From Bacteroidales bacterium UBA6192 (GTDB lineage: Bacteria; Bacteroidota; Bacteroidia; Bacteroidales; F082), in assembly GCA_002422725.1 (NCBI GenBank), contig DITE01000058.1, positions 1,874 to 65,873 on the forward strand: a DNA stretch of 64,000 nucleotides, written 5' to 3'. The notes beneath the pieces were generated by a model. It was not told the DNA's origin, searched no databases, and was given only the letters and a program-made list of their open reading frames with translations. Shown piece after piece: positions 1 to 9,769 of the stretch (its first letter is position 1; each line of letters begins with the position of its first letter). Position numbers and translations under genes: made by a program.

Positions 1-1
1 C

Positions 2-2581
2 TTAAGTAAGGATTTATTGCATCGTGCATTAACCGACAAATTGCCTCAATCCAAAACAATTGATAATGCTGGTCTTAACAACAACATTAGCAATAGAATA
101 GCTATATATTTACCTGTATTTAGCCCTTCCTACAAGATCATTTCCTCTGGTTTAGTGAATGAGGAATTAAAAGGATTTCTTGTTTTTGTAATGAATCCGC
201 AACAATCTATCGATATTGCCTTAAACCGGGTCAGGTGGGCTGGTGATATGGCTTCGGTTGGTTTAGTGGATATGATGGAAGACTCTAATCAGGATATCAT
301 GGCGTCCTTTCCTGCTCAACATGCTACCATTCAGCATAATGAACATTACATGGAACATCTTGAGCATTTTGCGTTTCAACAACTGCATCCGGTTTTTGTT
401 TGGGGACGCACTTATGGCATTATTTCGCATTCATCAAGGGTATTCGAAAACGATTTGTACATCTGGTTCAGGATAGTGATCGTTATATTTTCAGGACTGG
501 TTATCACCTTGTTATCAGCCATATTGCTGGTGAAATCAAAGAGAATCAGGATTAAACTCGAGGCACTCGTTGCAAAACAAACCCGCGAGTTGGAAGAAAG
601 GGTGAAGGAACTTTCAGCCCTTGCATCCATAAACCAAGCCTTGCAATCAGCAACTCAGGTTGAAGAATTATTGGCAATGATTCCTGAAATGATTGTCCGG
701 GGTTTTCAGGATGAAAAAAATACAATTGTGACTGTTGAGTATGATGGCCATTACTATTTTTCTTCCTACCATCCCATTGTCGACAGGGATACTCATATCG
801 CTTACTTAAAACCGTTTGGTGTAATGAAAGGTCGGATTGTAGCCAAAACCAGTCATAGCGGAGGTGTATTGAAGGAAGAGGGAGCGCTGTTGGATCAGGC
901 GTGTCAGCTGATCAGCCGTTGGCTCGAAAAGCATGAGGCCCAGCTGGCAATGGCGGAAAGCGAAGACAAATTCCATCGGCTGATCGATAGTGCCTTTGAT
1001 GCCATTTATCTGATGGAAGGTCGTGGTTATAGTTATGTAAATCAGTCATTTGTCAAGTTGACCGGCTACACAAAAGAGGAGTTATTATCTGAGCGCTTTG
1101 ATTTTGATATGCTACTCACAGATAAGAGTCGTCAGGAAGTTGAACAGCGATATCAGGCCAGGAAATCGGGGGAGGAAGTTGTGCCTCAATACAACTTGAA
1201 ACTGAAAACAAGCTCAGGTGAATTGCGTGATGTGGAGGTGAGCACCGTTTCAATACCAGGTAAAACTGGGATGCTGATTCTTGGTATAATGCATGATATG
1301 ACCGAAAGAATAAAAGCAGAAATGGCCTTGAAAAACAGTGAGGAGGAATTGATGCTTCAAAATGAGGAACTGGAAGTAATGAATGAGGAGTTGACCGAAT
1401 CGAACAACCATATACGCAAGATGAACCTCGAATTGATTCAGGCCAAGGAAAAAGCAGAAGCAGGTGACCGATTGAAAACGGCTTTCCTGAATAATATTTC
1501 GCATGAGGTGCGCACCCCGCTTAATGGCATTTTGGGAGGAGCTTCACTCATGGCAGATCCTGATCTTCCAGCAGATAGCCGGCAGGAAATACTTAACCTG
1601 ATTGATTCAAGCACGCAAAGATTACTCCGCACGATTACGCAATATGTGGATATATCGATGCTTAATTCAGCAACGATGCCGGTGGTGTATCAGGATGTGA
1701 GTCTGAAAGAGGCTACCGGCACTCTGGTTCAGGAAATTCAACAGTTGTGCGCCAACAAGAATCTGGCATTCAATATTAGGTGGGATGAAGCGGTTGAAAA
1801 GCAATTGACCAGAACCGACCCAGTATTGCTGGGAAAAGTGCTGGGGCATCTGCTTGATAATGCGGTTAAATTTACCTTAACGGGTAAGGTTGAACTCTGC
1901 TTTAGTGGCAAGAATCCTTATCTTGAAATCATGATAAAAGATACAGGTATTGGCATCGATACCATGTTTAAAGATCAAATTTTCAATAGTTTTGTTCAGG
2001 AAGACCAAAGCAACATCCGACGCTTCGATGGCAATGGACTTGGATTATCAATATGCTATAAGATTTGTCAGTTACTTGGTGGGAGTCTGGGTTTTGAATC
2101 GGAAAAGGGCAAGGGAACCACTTTTACAATTCAATTGCCTTATCACCCCTCTGACAAGATTAGTGTTTCAGACCAAATCAATCTGGAAACCAGTCAAGTG
2201 CCCGGGAACCCGGTTATTTTGATCGCTGAGGATGAAGAGTCGAACTATGCAGTTCTTGAATTGATGTTGCAAAGGCGGTTATCGGCGGATGTATTAAGGG
2301 CTCATAACGGTCAGCAAGCTGTTGAGTATTGTCAAATGAATGATACAATCCACCTGGTTATCATGGACATCAAAATGCCTTTGATGGATGGGTTTGAGGC
2401 TACAAGGCTGATCAAAAGCATTCGACCACAATTGCCTGTCATAGGGCTTACAGCCTATGGCCTGAGTGGCGATAAAAGGCGTGTACTTGAAGCGGGTTGT
2501 GATGCGTACTTATCTAAACCCTTTAAGACGAAAGAGTTACTTGGACTTATTGATAATCTTTTAAAGAAAGAAAAGCCATGA
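2..2581 (+). CDS. Hybrid sensor histidine kinase, CHASE-PAS-HisKA-HATPase-REC (5' partial)
   Basis: The reading frame is open to the left edge with no convincing start codon, so the N-terminus is outside the window. Residues below are counted from the TTG at 17. A CHASE-like extracytoplasmic sensor covers about 1-145 and is followed by a membrane segment at 152-173, a coiled coil (180-205), a GAF-like stretch (205-305), a PAS domain (318-435), another coiled coil, then HisKA with phosphoacceptor H496 in NNISHEVRTPLNG. The ATP-binding domain has N615, DTGIGI and GNGLGL. The C-terminal receiver has D784 as phosphoacceptor and K834. It would sense a periplasmic ligand and autophosphorylate in the inner membrane. 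The kinase core and receiver closely resemble those of the kinase at 3297, so the two look like paralogues. The stop overlaps the next gene's ATG (ATGA), implying cotranscription. The ligand cannot be told. Confidence 0.9.
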   Translation, partial: LSKDLLHRALTDKLPQSKTIDNAGLNNNISNRIAIYLPVFSPSYKIISSGLVNEELKGFLVFVMNPQQSIDIALNRVRWAGDMASVGLVDMMEDSNQDIMASFPAQHATIQHNEHYMEHLEHFAFQQLHPVFVWGRTYGIISHSSRVFENDLYIWFRIVIVIFSGLVITLLSAILLVKSKRIRIKLEALVAKQTRELEERVKELSALASINQALQSATQVEELLAMIPEMIVRGFQDEKNTIVTVEYDGHYYFSSYHPIVDRDTHIAYLKPFGVMKGRIVAKTSHSGGVLKEEGALLDQACQLISRWLEKHEAQLAMAESEDKFHRLIDSAFDAIYLMEGRGYSYVNQSFVKLTGYTKEELLSERFDFDMLLTDKSRQEVEQRYQARKSGEEVVPQYNLKLKTSSGELRDVEVSTVSIPGKTGMLILGIMHDMTERIKAEMALKNSEEELMLQNEELEVMNEELTESNNHIRKMNLELIQAKEKAEAGDRLKTAFLNNISHEVRTPLNGILGGASLMADPDLPADSRQEILNLIDSSTQRLLRTITQYVDISMLNSATMPVVYQDVSLKEATGTLVQEIQQLCANKNLAFNIRWDEAVEKQLTRTDPVLLGKVLGHLLDNAVKFTLTGKVELCFSGKNPYLEIMIKDTGIGIDTMFKDQIFNSFVQEDQSNIRRFDGNGLGLSICYKICQLLGGSLGFESEKGKGTTFTIQLPYHPSDKISVSDQINLETSQVPGNPVILIAEDEESNYAVLELMLQRRLSADVLRAHNGQQAVEYCQMNDTIHLVIMDIKMPLMDGFEATRLIKSIRPQLPVIGLTAYGLSGDKRRVLEAGCDAYLSKPFKTKELLGLIDNLLKKEKP

Positions 2582-3294
2582 TTAAGATGAAAAACCTGAT
2601 GACCTTAGCTGTATTACACATTATATCCTGTCTGTTCTACCCTCATGTTGTGATGGCTCAAAATGAAACGGATAATCCTATTGAGGTTTCGGCTGGATTC
2701 GATCTGGTAAGTCGTTATGTGTGGCGGGGAATGGCTTTGTCGAATGGCCCTTCCATCCAGCCATCCCTTATTTTTCAACACCAGGGTTTGAGCCTTGGTG
2801 TCTGGGGTTCGGCCAGCTTTCAGCCTGATGATAGCCATGAAATTGACCTAAACATTTCTTATGAAAGAGGCCCTTTTAAGCTGTCGGTTTACGACTACTT
2901 TTATACTCCGGATAGCCTGAATCCTCCATTTCTCAACTATAAGAAGGACGAGTCGATGCACGTGATTGAAGCAATAGGCGAGTGGAACCCGTCTGAAACC
3001 TTACCAATCAGGTTGTTGGCTTCTGTCAATTTGTTCGGTGATGACAACAACAGCTCCTATTTTGAAGCGGCTTATCTGTCAACTATCGGTCTGTATGATT
3101 TTGAATTTTTTGCCGGTTATACGCCCCAGAAAGGTTATTACCACACTGATAAAAGCGGGCTTACCAATGTTGGCTTAAGTGTTTTGAAAAATATAGTGTC
3201 CACCGAAAAAATTGAAATTCCGCTAAAGATTAGTTGTTTGTATGCACCACTATATAATCAGGCATTTATTATCTTTACAATTGGAATTTATTAG
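2578..3294 (+). CDS. Outer-membrane beta-barrel protein, TorF/Gcw_chp-like
   Basis: A 238-residue protein with a signal peptide ending near VVMAQ (about residue 27). The mature part consists of alternating amphipathic strands and ends in an aromatic residue (FTIGIY), as outer-membrane barrels do. The early segment with VSRYVWRGMALSNGPSIQPS matches the start of the TorF putative-porin family (Gcw_chp), in which an S-R-Y-x-x-R-G motif precedes S/G-P-x-x-Q-x-x. The length suits a small 10-12 stranded barrel. It overlaps the upstream kinase by ATGA and ends two bases before the next kinase, so it belongs to a kinase operon. I infer that it may admit or present the ligand sensed by the neighbouring CHASE domains; nothing in the sequence proves this. 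Confidence 0.7.
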   Translation: MIKMKNLMTLAVLHIISCLFYPHVVMAQNETDNPIEVSAGFDLVSRYVWRGMALSNGPSIQPSLIFQHQGLSLGVWGSASFQPDDSHEIDLNISYERGPFKLSVYDYFYTPDSLNPPFLNYKKDESMHVIEAIGEWNPSETLPIRLLASVNLFGDDNNSSYFEAAYLSTIGLYDFEFFAGYTPQKGYYHTDKSGLTNVGLSVLKNIVSTEKIEIPLKISCLYAPLYNQAFIIFTIGIY

Positions 3295-3296
3295 CC

Positions 3297-5408
3297 ATGA
3301 CTACCCGGAAAAAAATACTACTGTTCCTGTCTGTACTCCTTTTAATTGCTTTATTTATAAGTATGTTGGCATACAGGCTAAACAGTGACAGAGAAAATCT
3401 TATTATAACATATAATGAGAAGGAGCTGAACGAAACCAGCGAGGCAGTTATCGAGATGCACGCCTCCAGGGTTTATCAGGTGGCTTATGACTACACTTAT
3501 TGGGATGATTTTGTGGCCTTTGCCTCAAATCCTGATCCCCAATGGGCTGCTGAAAATATCAGCACCATACTTTCTTCTTTTCATTTCCACGGGGCATGGA
3601 TGATCAACTTAAATCATCAGGTGGTCTTCAAGGATTTTGACTCGACCTCATCTCATTTAATTGACTATCAATTTAGTGATGAATTAATTAAAAAGTTGAA
3701 TACTGAAAGATTTGTCAATTATTTTGTTAGAACCACTCAAGGACTTTTACAGATTCAAGGTGCAACCGTGCATCCGACTGCTGACCCGGAGCGATTAACT
3801 GAACCGCGTGCCTACTTTTTTCTCGCAGTATATTGGGATCGCGACATGCTTCATTCAATTGGTAAAATTTCGGGTTGCGAAGTGTTATTTACTGATCAAA
3901 AAGCCGATCCTGAACCATTGCGTAAAAAGGGAGTTATTCTTGACTATCATACTGTCTGCGATTGGGATGGTAATGAGGCAGGGCATCTGGAGTTTAAGAA
4001 AGAGCTTGCTTTTATCAATTTGTACCGCGAATTTTCAGATCAGTGGTTTTGGCTGATGATTGTTCTTGCAGTCATTTTTCTGTTTTCCTTATCATTGTTG
4101 TTGTCAAACCTTGTAACCCGACCACTCAGGCTTGTTACTGAAATAATACAGAAGGAAAGCCTTGAAAAAATTCCAAGGCTAAAAAAGAACAGCAAAGACT
4201 TTGAAAGGATCGGAATTGTTCTGGAACAATTTCTGGAGCAAAAAGTCGAATTGGTTAAAGCAATAGAATTATCGATGGCAAGCGACCAGCTCAAATCCGA
4301 TTTTCTAAACAATATCTCTCACGAAATACGCACTCCGCTAAATGGTATACTTGGTGCAACAAGCTTATTGTCAGAAGATAATCTTTCGGATGAAACCCGT
4401 GCCGAAATGACTGTTATCATGAACCTGAGTACGAGAAGGTTGTTGCGCACCGTTACTTTATATATGGACATGTCGTTGCTGAATACCAACAATATGCCTG
4501 TCGAAATAAAGGAGTTTAAACTGAGTGACATGCTCACGCCTCTTCTGGAAGAATTCGAAGAAGATTGCAAGCTGACCAGTCTGGACTTTAAAAATTCATT
4601 TACAGAGGATTATGAGTTTATCTTTCTGCGTTTGGATAGTAATCTCCTAAATAAAGTGCTTGGACATCTGCTGGATAATGCTGTGAAATTCACCGAAAAA
4701 GGTCAGGTGAAATTCAGTTACTCAATTGAAGGAAATGCAATCAGATTTGATGTTGAAGACACTGGAATTGGCATTCATGAATCGGCAAAGTCAAGGCTTT
4801 TTGATTTTTTCATGCAGGAAGATTCCAGCAAGATAAGACGTTACGATGGCAGTGGCCTGGGCTTGGCAATCTGCAGAAAAATTTGTGACCAATTAGATGG
4901 AAATATTTGGTTCGAGTCAGAAAAGGGAAAAGGAAGCGTGTTCCACCTTAGTTTTAATGAAGCTGTGATTATTCGCTTGCCCGAATCCATAAAGACTTTA
5001 GAACCAGTCAAAGAGATATCATTTCAACCGCTCATTCTGATAGCTGAGGACGAGGCTACCAATTATCAGATACTTGAACTCATGTTAAAGCGTGATTTCG
5101 ATGCCCGGTTGATATGGGTGCGGGATGGGAGGGAAGCGGTTAATGCTGTTCAATTGAACCCATTGATCGATCTTGTTTTCATGGATATCAGAATGCCTGT
5201 CATGGATGGATTTGAAGCAACACGCCAAATAAAAGCAGCTTCACCAGGATTGCCTATTATAGCCCTAACGGCCTTTGGATCTGCTGATGACGAGCGATTG
5301 GCTTTAGCTGCAGGCGCCAATGCATATGTTGCCAAGCCCTTTAGAAAACACGAATTGATGAAAATTGTACGGGATTTATTAGAGACGAATCCAACCAGAA
5401 GAACATAG
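3297..5408 (+). CDS. Hybrid sensor histidine kinase with CHASE4 sensor and C-terminal receiver
   Basis: A 703-residue protein. There is a membrane segment at 7-27, a periplasmic domain at about 30-248 with a YDYTYWDDF motif typical of CHASE4, a second membrane segment at 250-271, a short HAMP-like linker, and HisKA with H342 (NNISHEIRTPLNG). The ATPase domain has N461, DTGIGI (488-493) and GSGLGL. The receiver has D630 and K680. HisKA through receiver align closely with the kinase ending at 2581 (shared RLLRT, LLDNAVKFT and LIAEDE segments), while the sensor halves differ, which indicates duplication followed by sensor replacement. It starts two bases after the barrel gene and ends four bases before the next kinase. 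No HPt domain or output protein is encoded nearby, so the receiver must hand phosphate elsewhere or act as an internal regulator. Confidence 0.92.
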   Translation: MTTRKKILLFLSVLLLIALFISMLAYRLNSDRENLIITYNEKELNETSEAVIEMHASRVYQVAYDYTYWDDFVAFASNPDPQWAAENISTILSSFHFHGAWMINLNHQVVFKDFDSTSSHLIDYQFSDELIKKLNTERFVNYFVRTTQGLLQIQGATVHPTADPERLTEPRAYFFLAVYWDRDMLHSIGKISGCEVLFTDQKADPEPLRKKGVILDYHTVCDWDGNEAGHLEFKKELAFINLYREFSDQWFWLMIVLAVIFLFSLSLLLSNLVTRPLRLVTEIIQKESLEKIPRLKKNSKDFERIGIVLEQFLEQKVELVKAIELSMASDQLKSDFLNNISHEIRTPLNGILGATSLLSEDNLSDETRAEMTVIMNLSTRRLLRTVTLYMDMSLLNTNNMPVEIKEFKLSDMLTPLLEEFEEDCKLTSLDFKNSFTEDYEFIFLRLDSNLLNKVLGHLLDNAVKFTEKGQVKFSYSIEGNAIRFDVEDTGIGIHESAKSRLFDFFMQEDSSKIRRYDGSGLGLAICRKICDQLDGNIWFESEKGKGSVFHLSFNEAVIIRLPESIKTLEPVKEISFQPLILIAEDEATNYQILELMLKRDFDARLIWVRDGREAVNAVQLNPLIDLVFMDIRMPVMDGFEATRQIKAASPGLPIIALTAFGSADDERLALAAGANAYVAKPFRKHELMKIVRDLLETNPTRRT

Positions 5409-5412
5409 AACA

Positions 5413-7248
5413 ATGAATCTATTTGACCACCTACATCCCAATGTATTGTCATTGTCGCTTTTGGTGCCGGTGTTGTTGTCGGCTATTTTATTCGTCGAAG
5501 CCTGGAGGCCGCGCTATAAGCCAAACGGACGTGTTCTTGGTCTGATCATGCTTGCGGTTGCCTGGTGGTCGCTGGCCTATGGGCTCGAACTTGCAAGCAC
5601 CGAAAAGGAACAAATGATGTTCTGGCTAAAAGCTGAATACCTGGCTATACCATTTATCTCTCCTTTGATGCTTTTGTTGGTGCTTCGAATCACCGACCTG
5701 AAAGGAGGTTTGCTACGCCCCGGCCATTTTGCTTACCTGTTGGTCATTCCTATAGTAACCATGTTTCTTGCCGTAACAAATGAGTTCCATAATCTATATT
5801 ATTCTGCTATTCAGTTTGTTGATAAGGGAAGCATTAAGCTCCTCAACCTGTCGTTTGGGCCCTGGTACTATGTTCATGTAATATACTCCTATGTGCTTAT
5901 CTTTTATGGCTTGTTTGTGCTGGTGCGCAAACTTTTTTACCAGCATGCACTCTTCAGAAAGCAATTGCTTTTTTTGTTGCTGGCAGTTTCAATACCATTG
6001 ATTGTTTTTTCAACCTATTTTTTGGGATTCATGCCGGTCGATAACCTCGACCCAACACCTTTTGCATTTGCAGTTTCGGGTGTGGCCATGTCGATCTCCA
6101 TCATGCGTTTCAGGATGCTCGACTTGATGCCCATAGCCCGCGAACATGTGTTTCAAAGCATGGGCGATGGATTGGTGGTGATTGACAAAAAGCAAAGATT
6201 GGTCGACTGCAACCCCTATGCATTATCCATATTTAACTGGTCAAACCCTCCATATGGGACCAACGTAGGTGTTTTGTGGCGTGCTTATCCAGAGTTAATC
6301 AATTGTTTCATGAAGCAAGATGAAGGCACCTGTGAGGTTTCGATCGAAATTAACGGAGAAACAAAAGTATTCCTCACTTCTGCTTCCGACATTAACAACC
6401 ACAAGCACCAAAGGGTAGGAAAACTTATCGTTATTCACGATATTACTCATCGATTCCTGCTTCAGCAAAAAGTTAGGTTGAATGAAGAAAAACTCCGGGT
6501 TCTGAACAATGAGAAGGATAAGTTGTTCTCGATAATCGGGCACGATCTGAAAGGCCCAATTTCGTCATTTATCAGCTTAACAGATATTTTTACCGACGAA
6601 TCCTATGGTCTGACTGTGCCTGAAATGCAGGATATGGCTGTTAAAATGAATGAATCAGCACGATCACTTTTTGGTTTGCTTGAGAACCTTTTACAGTGGT
6701 CGCGCATGCAACGCGAAGAAGTGATAGTAGATAAGGATATTGTGATTATCAAGCAGCTTTTCGAAAAGGCAATCAACCTGTTCAAGGAGCAAATCAGTGC
6801 AAAATCCCTCACCATAGTCGACAAACTTAGTTCCAGTCATAGTGTTTTTGCTGATGAAAATATGTTGTTCATGGTAATCCGCAATTTATTGTCCAATGCC
6901 ATAAAATTCACACCAAGGAAAGGAGTAATCACAATTGAAGGATATTGCCCTGAGGAACATCTTACAGGATTTATCGTATGCGATACAGGAATTGGGATAC
7001 CAAAAACAATGCTGGATAGCTTATTTGTCTTTGATGACAAAATCGGCCGACAAGGAACAGAAGGTGAGGCAAGTACAGGGCTCGGTCTGATACTTTGCAA
7101 AGAATTTGTCGAACGCAATCTGGGTCATATTGTTGTTGAAAGTGAAGTAGGAAAGGGGAGTTGCTTCAGGGTCGTGTTGCCCGGAGTCCCGATACCTGAT
7201 GCAGATATTGACTCACAAAAACTGCCGCCAGATGAAAATCAAACTTAA
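5413..7248 (+). CDS. Sensor histidine kinase with N-terminal 7TM region and PAS domain
   Basis: A 611-residue protein. Roughly seven membrane helices fill residues 8-232, matching the histidine-kinase 7TM N-terminal family (LYYSAIQFVDKGS-type loop and a PWYYVH segment). A PAS-like domain covers 245-348, then HisKA has H377 in SIIGHDLKGPISS, followed by an ATPase domain with LLSNAIKFTP, DTGIGIP and GLGLILC. There is no receiver. The kinase core is very similar to that of the REC-kinase at 9770 (shared NEK-x-x-LFSII, SFISLT, LLENLL, WS-x-MQR-EV), so these two also form a paralogous pair. The ATG at 5413 lies four bases after the previous stop. The signal is unknown; it may be membrane-embedded or small and diffusible. 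Confidence 0.9.
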   Translation: MNLFDHLHPNVLSLSLLVPVLLSAILFVEAWRPRYKPNGRVLGLIMLAVAWWSLAYGLELASTEKEQMMFWLKAEYLAIPFISPLMLLLVLRITDLKGGLLRPGHFAYLLVIPIVTMFLAVTNEFHNLYYSAIQFVDKGSIKLLNLSFGPWYYVHVIYSYVLIFYGLFVLVRKLFYQHALFRKQLLFLLLAVSIPLIVFSTYFLGFMPVDNLDPTPFAFAVSGVAMSISIMRFRMLDLMPIAREHVFQSMGDGLVVIDKKQRLVDCNPYALSIFNWSNPPYGTNVGVLWRAYPELINCFMKQDEGTCEVSIEINGETKVFLTSASDINNHKHQRVGKLIVIHDITHRFLLQQKVRLNEEKLRVLNNEKDKLFSIIGHDLKGPISSFISLTDIFTDESYGLTVPEMQDMAVKMNESARSLFGLLENLLQWSRMQREEVIVDKDIVIIKQLFEKAINLFKEQISAKSLTIVDKLSSSHSVFADENMLFMVIRNLLSNAIKFTPRKGVITIEGYCPEEHLTGFIVCDTGIGIPKTMLDSLFVFDDKIGRQGTEGEASTGLGLILCKEFVERNLGHIVVESEVGKGSCFRVVLPGVPIPDADIDSQKLPPDENQT

Positions 7249-7302
7249 GCCATGTAAGCTGGCCTAAGCATATTAATATGATTACTAAATACAAATAGTT
7301 TA

Positions 7303-9759
7303 ATGGATCAACCCGACATGAATACTCATCGACTTAACAATAGTATGTTGGAGGAAATAGTGAACAGATTGCCTGCCTTTAGCTTCATGCACACCTACAA
7401 TCCTGAAACTTCGCAAAGTGAGTTCAAGGCAGTTTACGGAAAATGCGAATCCTTCGTCAACCTCTCTGCAGAGATGCTGATGAAAGATAGCAGATTGTTT
7501 TTTGCAGGAGTACACGAAGATGACAAAGAGAGTGTGCTCAACATTTTGTTCACAAGCGATTTGACCGAACTTTCCGGCACTTTTCGTTACCTCACTGACA
7601 AAAGTGGGCATCAATGGCTGAAGCTCAAAACAAGCAAGGCCATTGAGCAGGGGAATCGTGTGTGTTCAGTAGGTTTTATCAGCCTGCTTAGCGACAAAGA
7701 AATGTCGCTCCAACGCAGTGAAGAGGTGCTTGAATCATTAAACACTTTATACAACTTAATTATCCAGTTTTCTTCGTTGCTTGCGCAGTCGGGCATTGAT
7801 GAAATAGCCTCGGCAGTCAATACAACTTTGCGGCGCCTGGGCGAATATGCCGAAGTGGACAGGGTGTATATTTTTGACCATGTTGTTTCAACAGATGAGC
7901 TAAACAACACTTTTGAGTGGTGCAGCGAAGGCACAAATCCGGAAATAGAAAACCTGCAGGGTATCCCATTTTCGATGGTGCCTCGCTGGAAAGAGATTTT
8001 TGCCCAACAAGGTCATGTGTACATTCCCCGCGTTGCCGAGATTGACCCGCAATATCAGGTAGAGAAGGAAATTCTTGAACCCCAGGGGATAATTTCATTG
8101 CTGGCGCTACCCATGTATTATGGCGATAAGATGTTGGGCTTCATTGGTTTCGATTCGGTTAAAAACGAAAGAGTGTGGACAAACGAGCATATTGCCTTGC
8201 TCAGGCTGGCTGGTGAGATCATTGCCGGTGCATTGAACCGTGAAAAATATGAACGCAGCCTGATAAAGGCAATGCAATTGGCCGATGAAGCCAACAGAGC
8301 CAAGTCGGAGTTTCTGGCATCAATGAGCCACGAAATCCGTACGCCAATGAATGCCATCCTAGGCTTTAGCGAAATACTACTGAATACAATAGAGGATGAA
8401 AAGAGCAAGAACTATCTCCAGGCCGTTCTGAGCAGTGGTAGCACCTTGCTTTCGCTAATCAATGATATCCTCGATCTGTCGAAAATCGAAACCGGCCAGA
8501 TGGAAATCTCTCCCGAACCCATTTACATCAGCGTTGTGTTTGACGAAATCGCCCAGATATTTCAGTCAAAGGCAGCCGAGAAGAACCTTGCACTTCGGGT
8601 AATCCTTTCTGACGACTTTCCCAAAGTACTTGTGATGGATGATGTGAGGCTCCGGCAAATTCTATTTAACCTTGTGGGCAATGCGATAAAATTTACACAT
8701 AGGGGCGAAGTCGTAATCTATGGACAATTTCACAAATCGCCGGGTCTCGACAACCATATCGACATAACCATCATTGTTAAAGATACCGGAATAGGCATTG
8801 ACCCCGGAAACCATGAGTCGGTTTTCAGGTCATTTTACCAGGTGGAGAGCGACAGTACACGGAAATATGATGGCACGGGGCTTGGTCTGGCAATCGTTCA
8901 TAAACTCGTAAACATGATGGGGGGCAAAATCCACCTCGAAAGTCAGTTGGGTCAGGGTAGTACTTTCTTTATTCACCTATACGGCGTCGAGGTCTCTTCT
9001 GTTGATACCGAGCCCGAATCCTTGTATGACTGGAAAGGTAAAATCGTTGATTTCGCCCCGGCAACAATTCTTGTTGTTGATGATATTGAGTTTAACCGCG
9101 AATTGGTGAAGAGTTATTTTCTGGAGTATGGCAACATTAGGCTTCTGGAAGCCCGGAGTGGGCGTGAAGGGGTGGAAATGACCCGTATACATCAACCTGA
9201 CCTCGTCCTCATGGATCTCAGGATGCCCGAGATGAATGGCTACCAGGCTACAGAAATCCTTATCAATTCGCCCGAAACCGAACATATACCTGTTATTGCA
9301 TTTACTGCTTCATCGATGAAACACGATGAAGCCAACATCAGGAAACTTTTTGCCGATTACCTGCGTAAACCCATTAGCCGAAATGAATTGATCAACTGTT
9401 TAACAAGGTTCTTAGCCTATGAAATAAAGTCACAGGTAATGCCGGATAATCATGTTGTGAATTTCTCAGAACTTTCTGAACTCAAAACAAAACAAATCAA
9501 AGCCTTTGTCAATGAGTTTAATAACCAGCTTGAACCCAAATTATCTGCATTGAAAAGCTTTCTTGATGTTGAACTGCTTTTGAGCTTCCTGAGCGAGCTG
9601 GAGTTTGTCTGCCGTCAATATGCAGTGAAGGAATTTGATGATCTGATCAAAAAACTCTATCTTGATGCTGAACAATTTGATTTTGAAAATTATAACCGCC
9701 ATATTCTGATGTTGTCGGCCGGAATCGACCAACTTATTCAAAGGAATAGAATGAAATGA
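7303..9759 (+). CDS. Cytosolic hybrid histidine kinase, PAS-GAF-HisKA-HATPase-REC
   Basis: An 818-residue protein with no membrane segment, so cytosolic. An N-terminal PAS-like region (15-130) is followed by a GAF domain (165-312), a short coiled coil, HisKA with H343 (SMSHEIRTPMNAILGF), an ATPase domain (N460, DTGIGID, GTGLGLAI) and a receiver with D638 (VLMDLRMPEMNGYQA) and K689. About 110 residues follow the receiver (710-818); they look helical and occupy the place of an HPt domain, but I see no canonical HPt phosphoacceptor motif there. The kinase core is of the BarA/TorS-like class and differs from the two other paralogous pairs in the cluster. It starts 54 bases after the previous gene and ends 10 bases before the next. 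ATG at 7303 is used; ATG at 7318 is an alternative. Confidence 0.92.
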   Translation: MDQPDMNTHRLNNSMLEEIVNRLPAFSFMHTYNPETSQSEFKAVYGKCESFVNLSAEMLMKDSRLFFAGVHEDDKESVLNILFTSDLTELSGTFRYLTDKSGHQWLKLKTSKAIEQGNRVCSVGFISLLSDKEMSLQRSEEVLESLNTLYNLIIQFSSLLAQSGIDEIASAVNTTLRRLGEYAEVDRVYIFDHVVSTDELNNTFEWCSEGTNPEIENLQGIPFSMVPRWKEIFAQQGHVYIPRVAEIDPQYQVEKEILEPQGIISLLALPMYYGDKMLGFIGFDSVKNERVWTNEHIALLRLAGEIIAGALNREKYERSLIKAMQLADEANRAKSEFLASMSHEIRTPMNAILGFSEILLNTIEDEKSKNYLQAVLSSGSTLLSLINDILDLSKIETGQMEISPEPIYISVVFDEIAQIFQSKAAEKNLALRVILSDDFPKVLVMDDVRLRQILFNLVGNAIKFTHRGEVVIYGQFHKSPGLDNHIDITIIVKDTGIGIDPGNHESVFRSFYQVESDSTRKYDGTGLGLAIVHKLVNMMGGKIHLESQLGQGSTFFIHLYGVEVSSVDTEPESLYDWKGKIVDFAPATILVVDDIEFNRELVKSYFLEYGNIRLLEARSGREGVEMTRIHQPDLVLMDLRMPEMNGYQATEILINSPETEHIPVIAFTASSMKHDEANIRKLFADYLRKPISRNELINCLTRFLAYEIKSQVMPDNHVVNFSELSELKTKQIKAFVNEFNNQLEPKLSALKSFLDVELLLSFLSELEFVCRQYAVKEFDDLIKKLYLDAEQFDFENYNRHILMLSAGIDQLIQRNRMK

Positions 9760-9769
9760 AAAAGAAACC

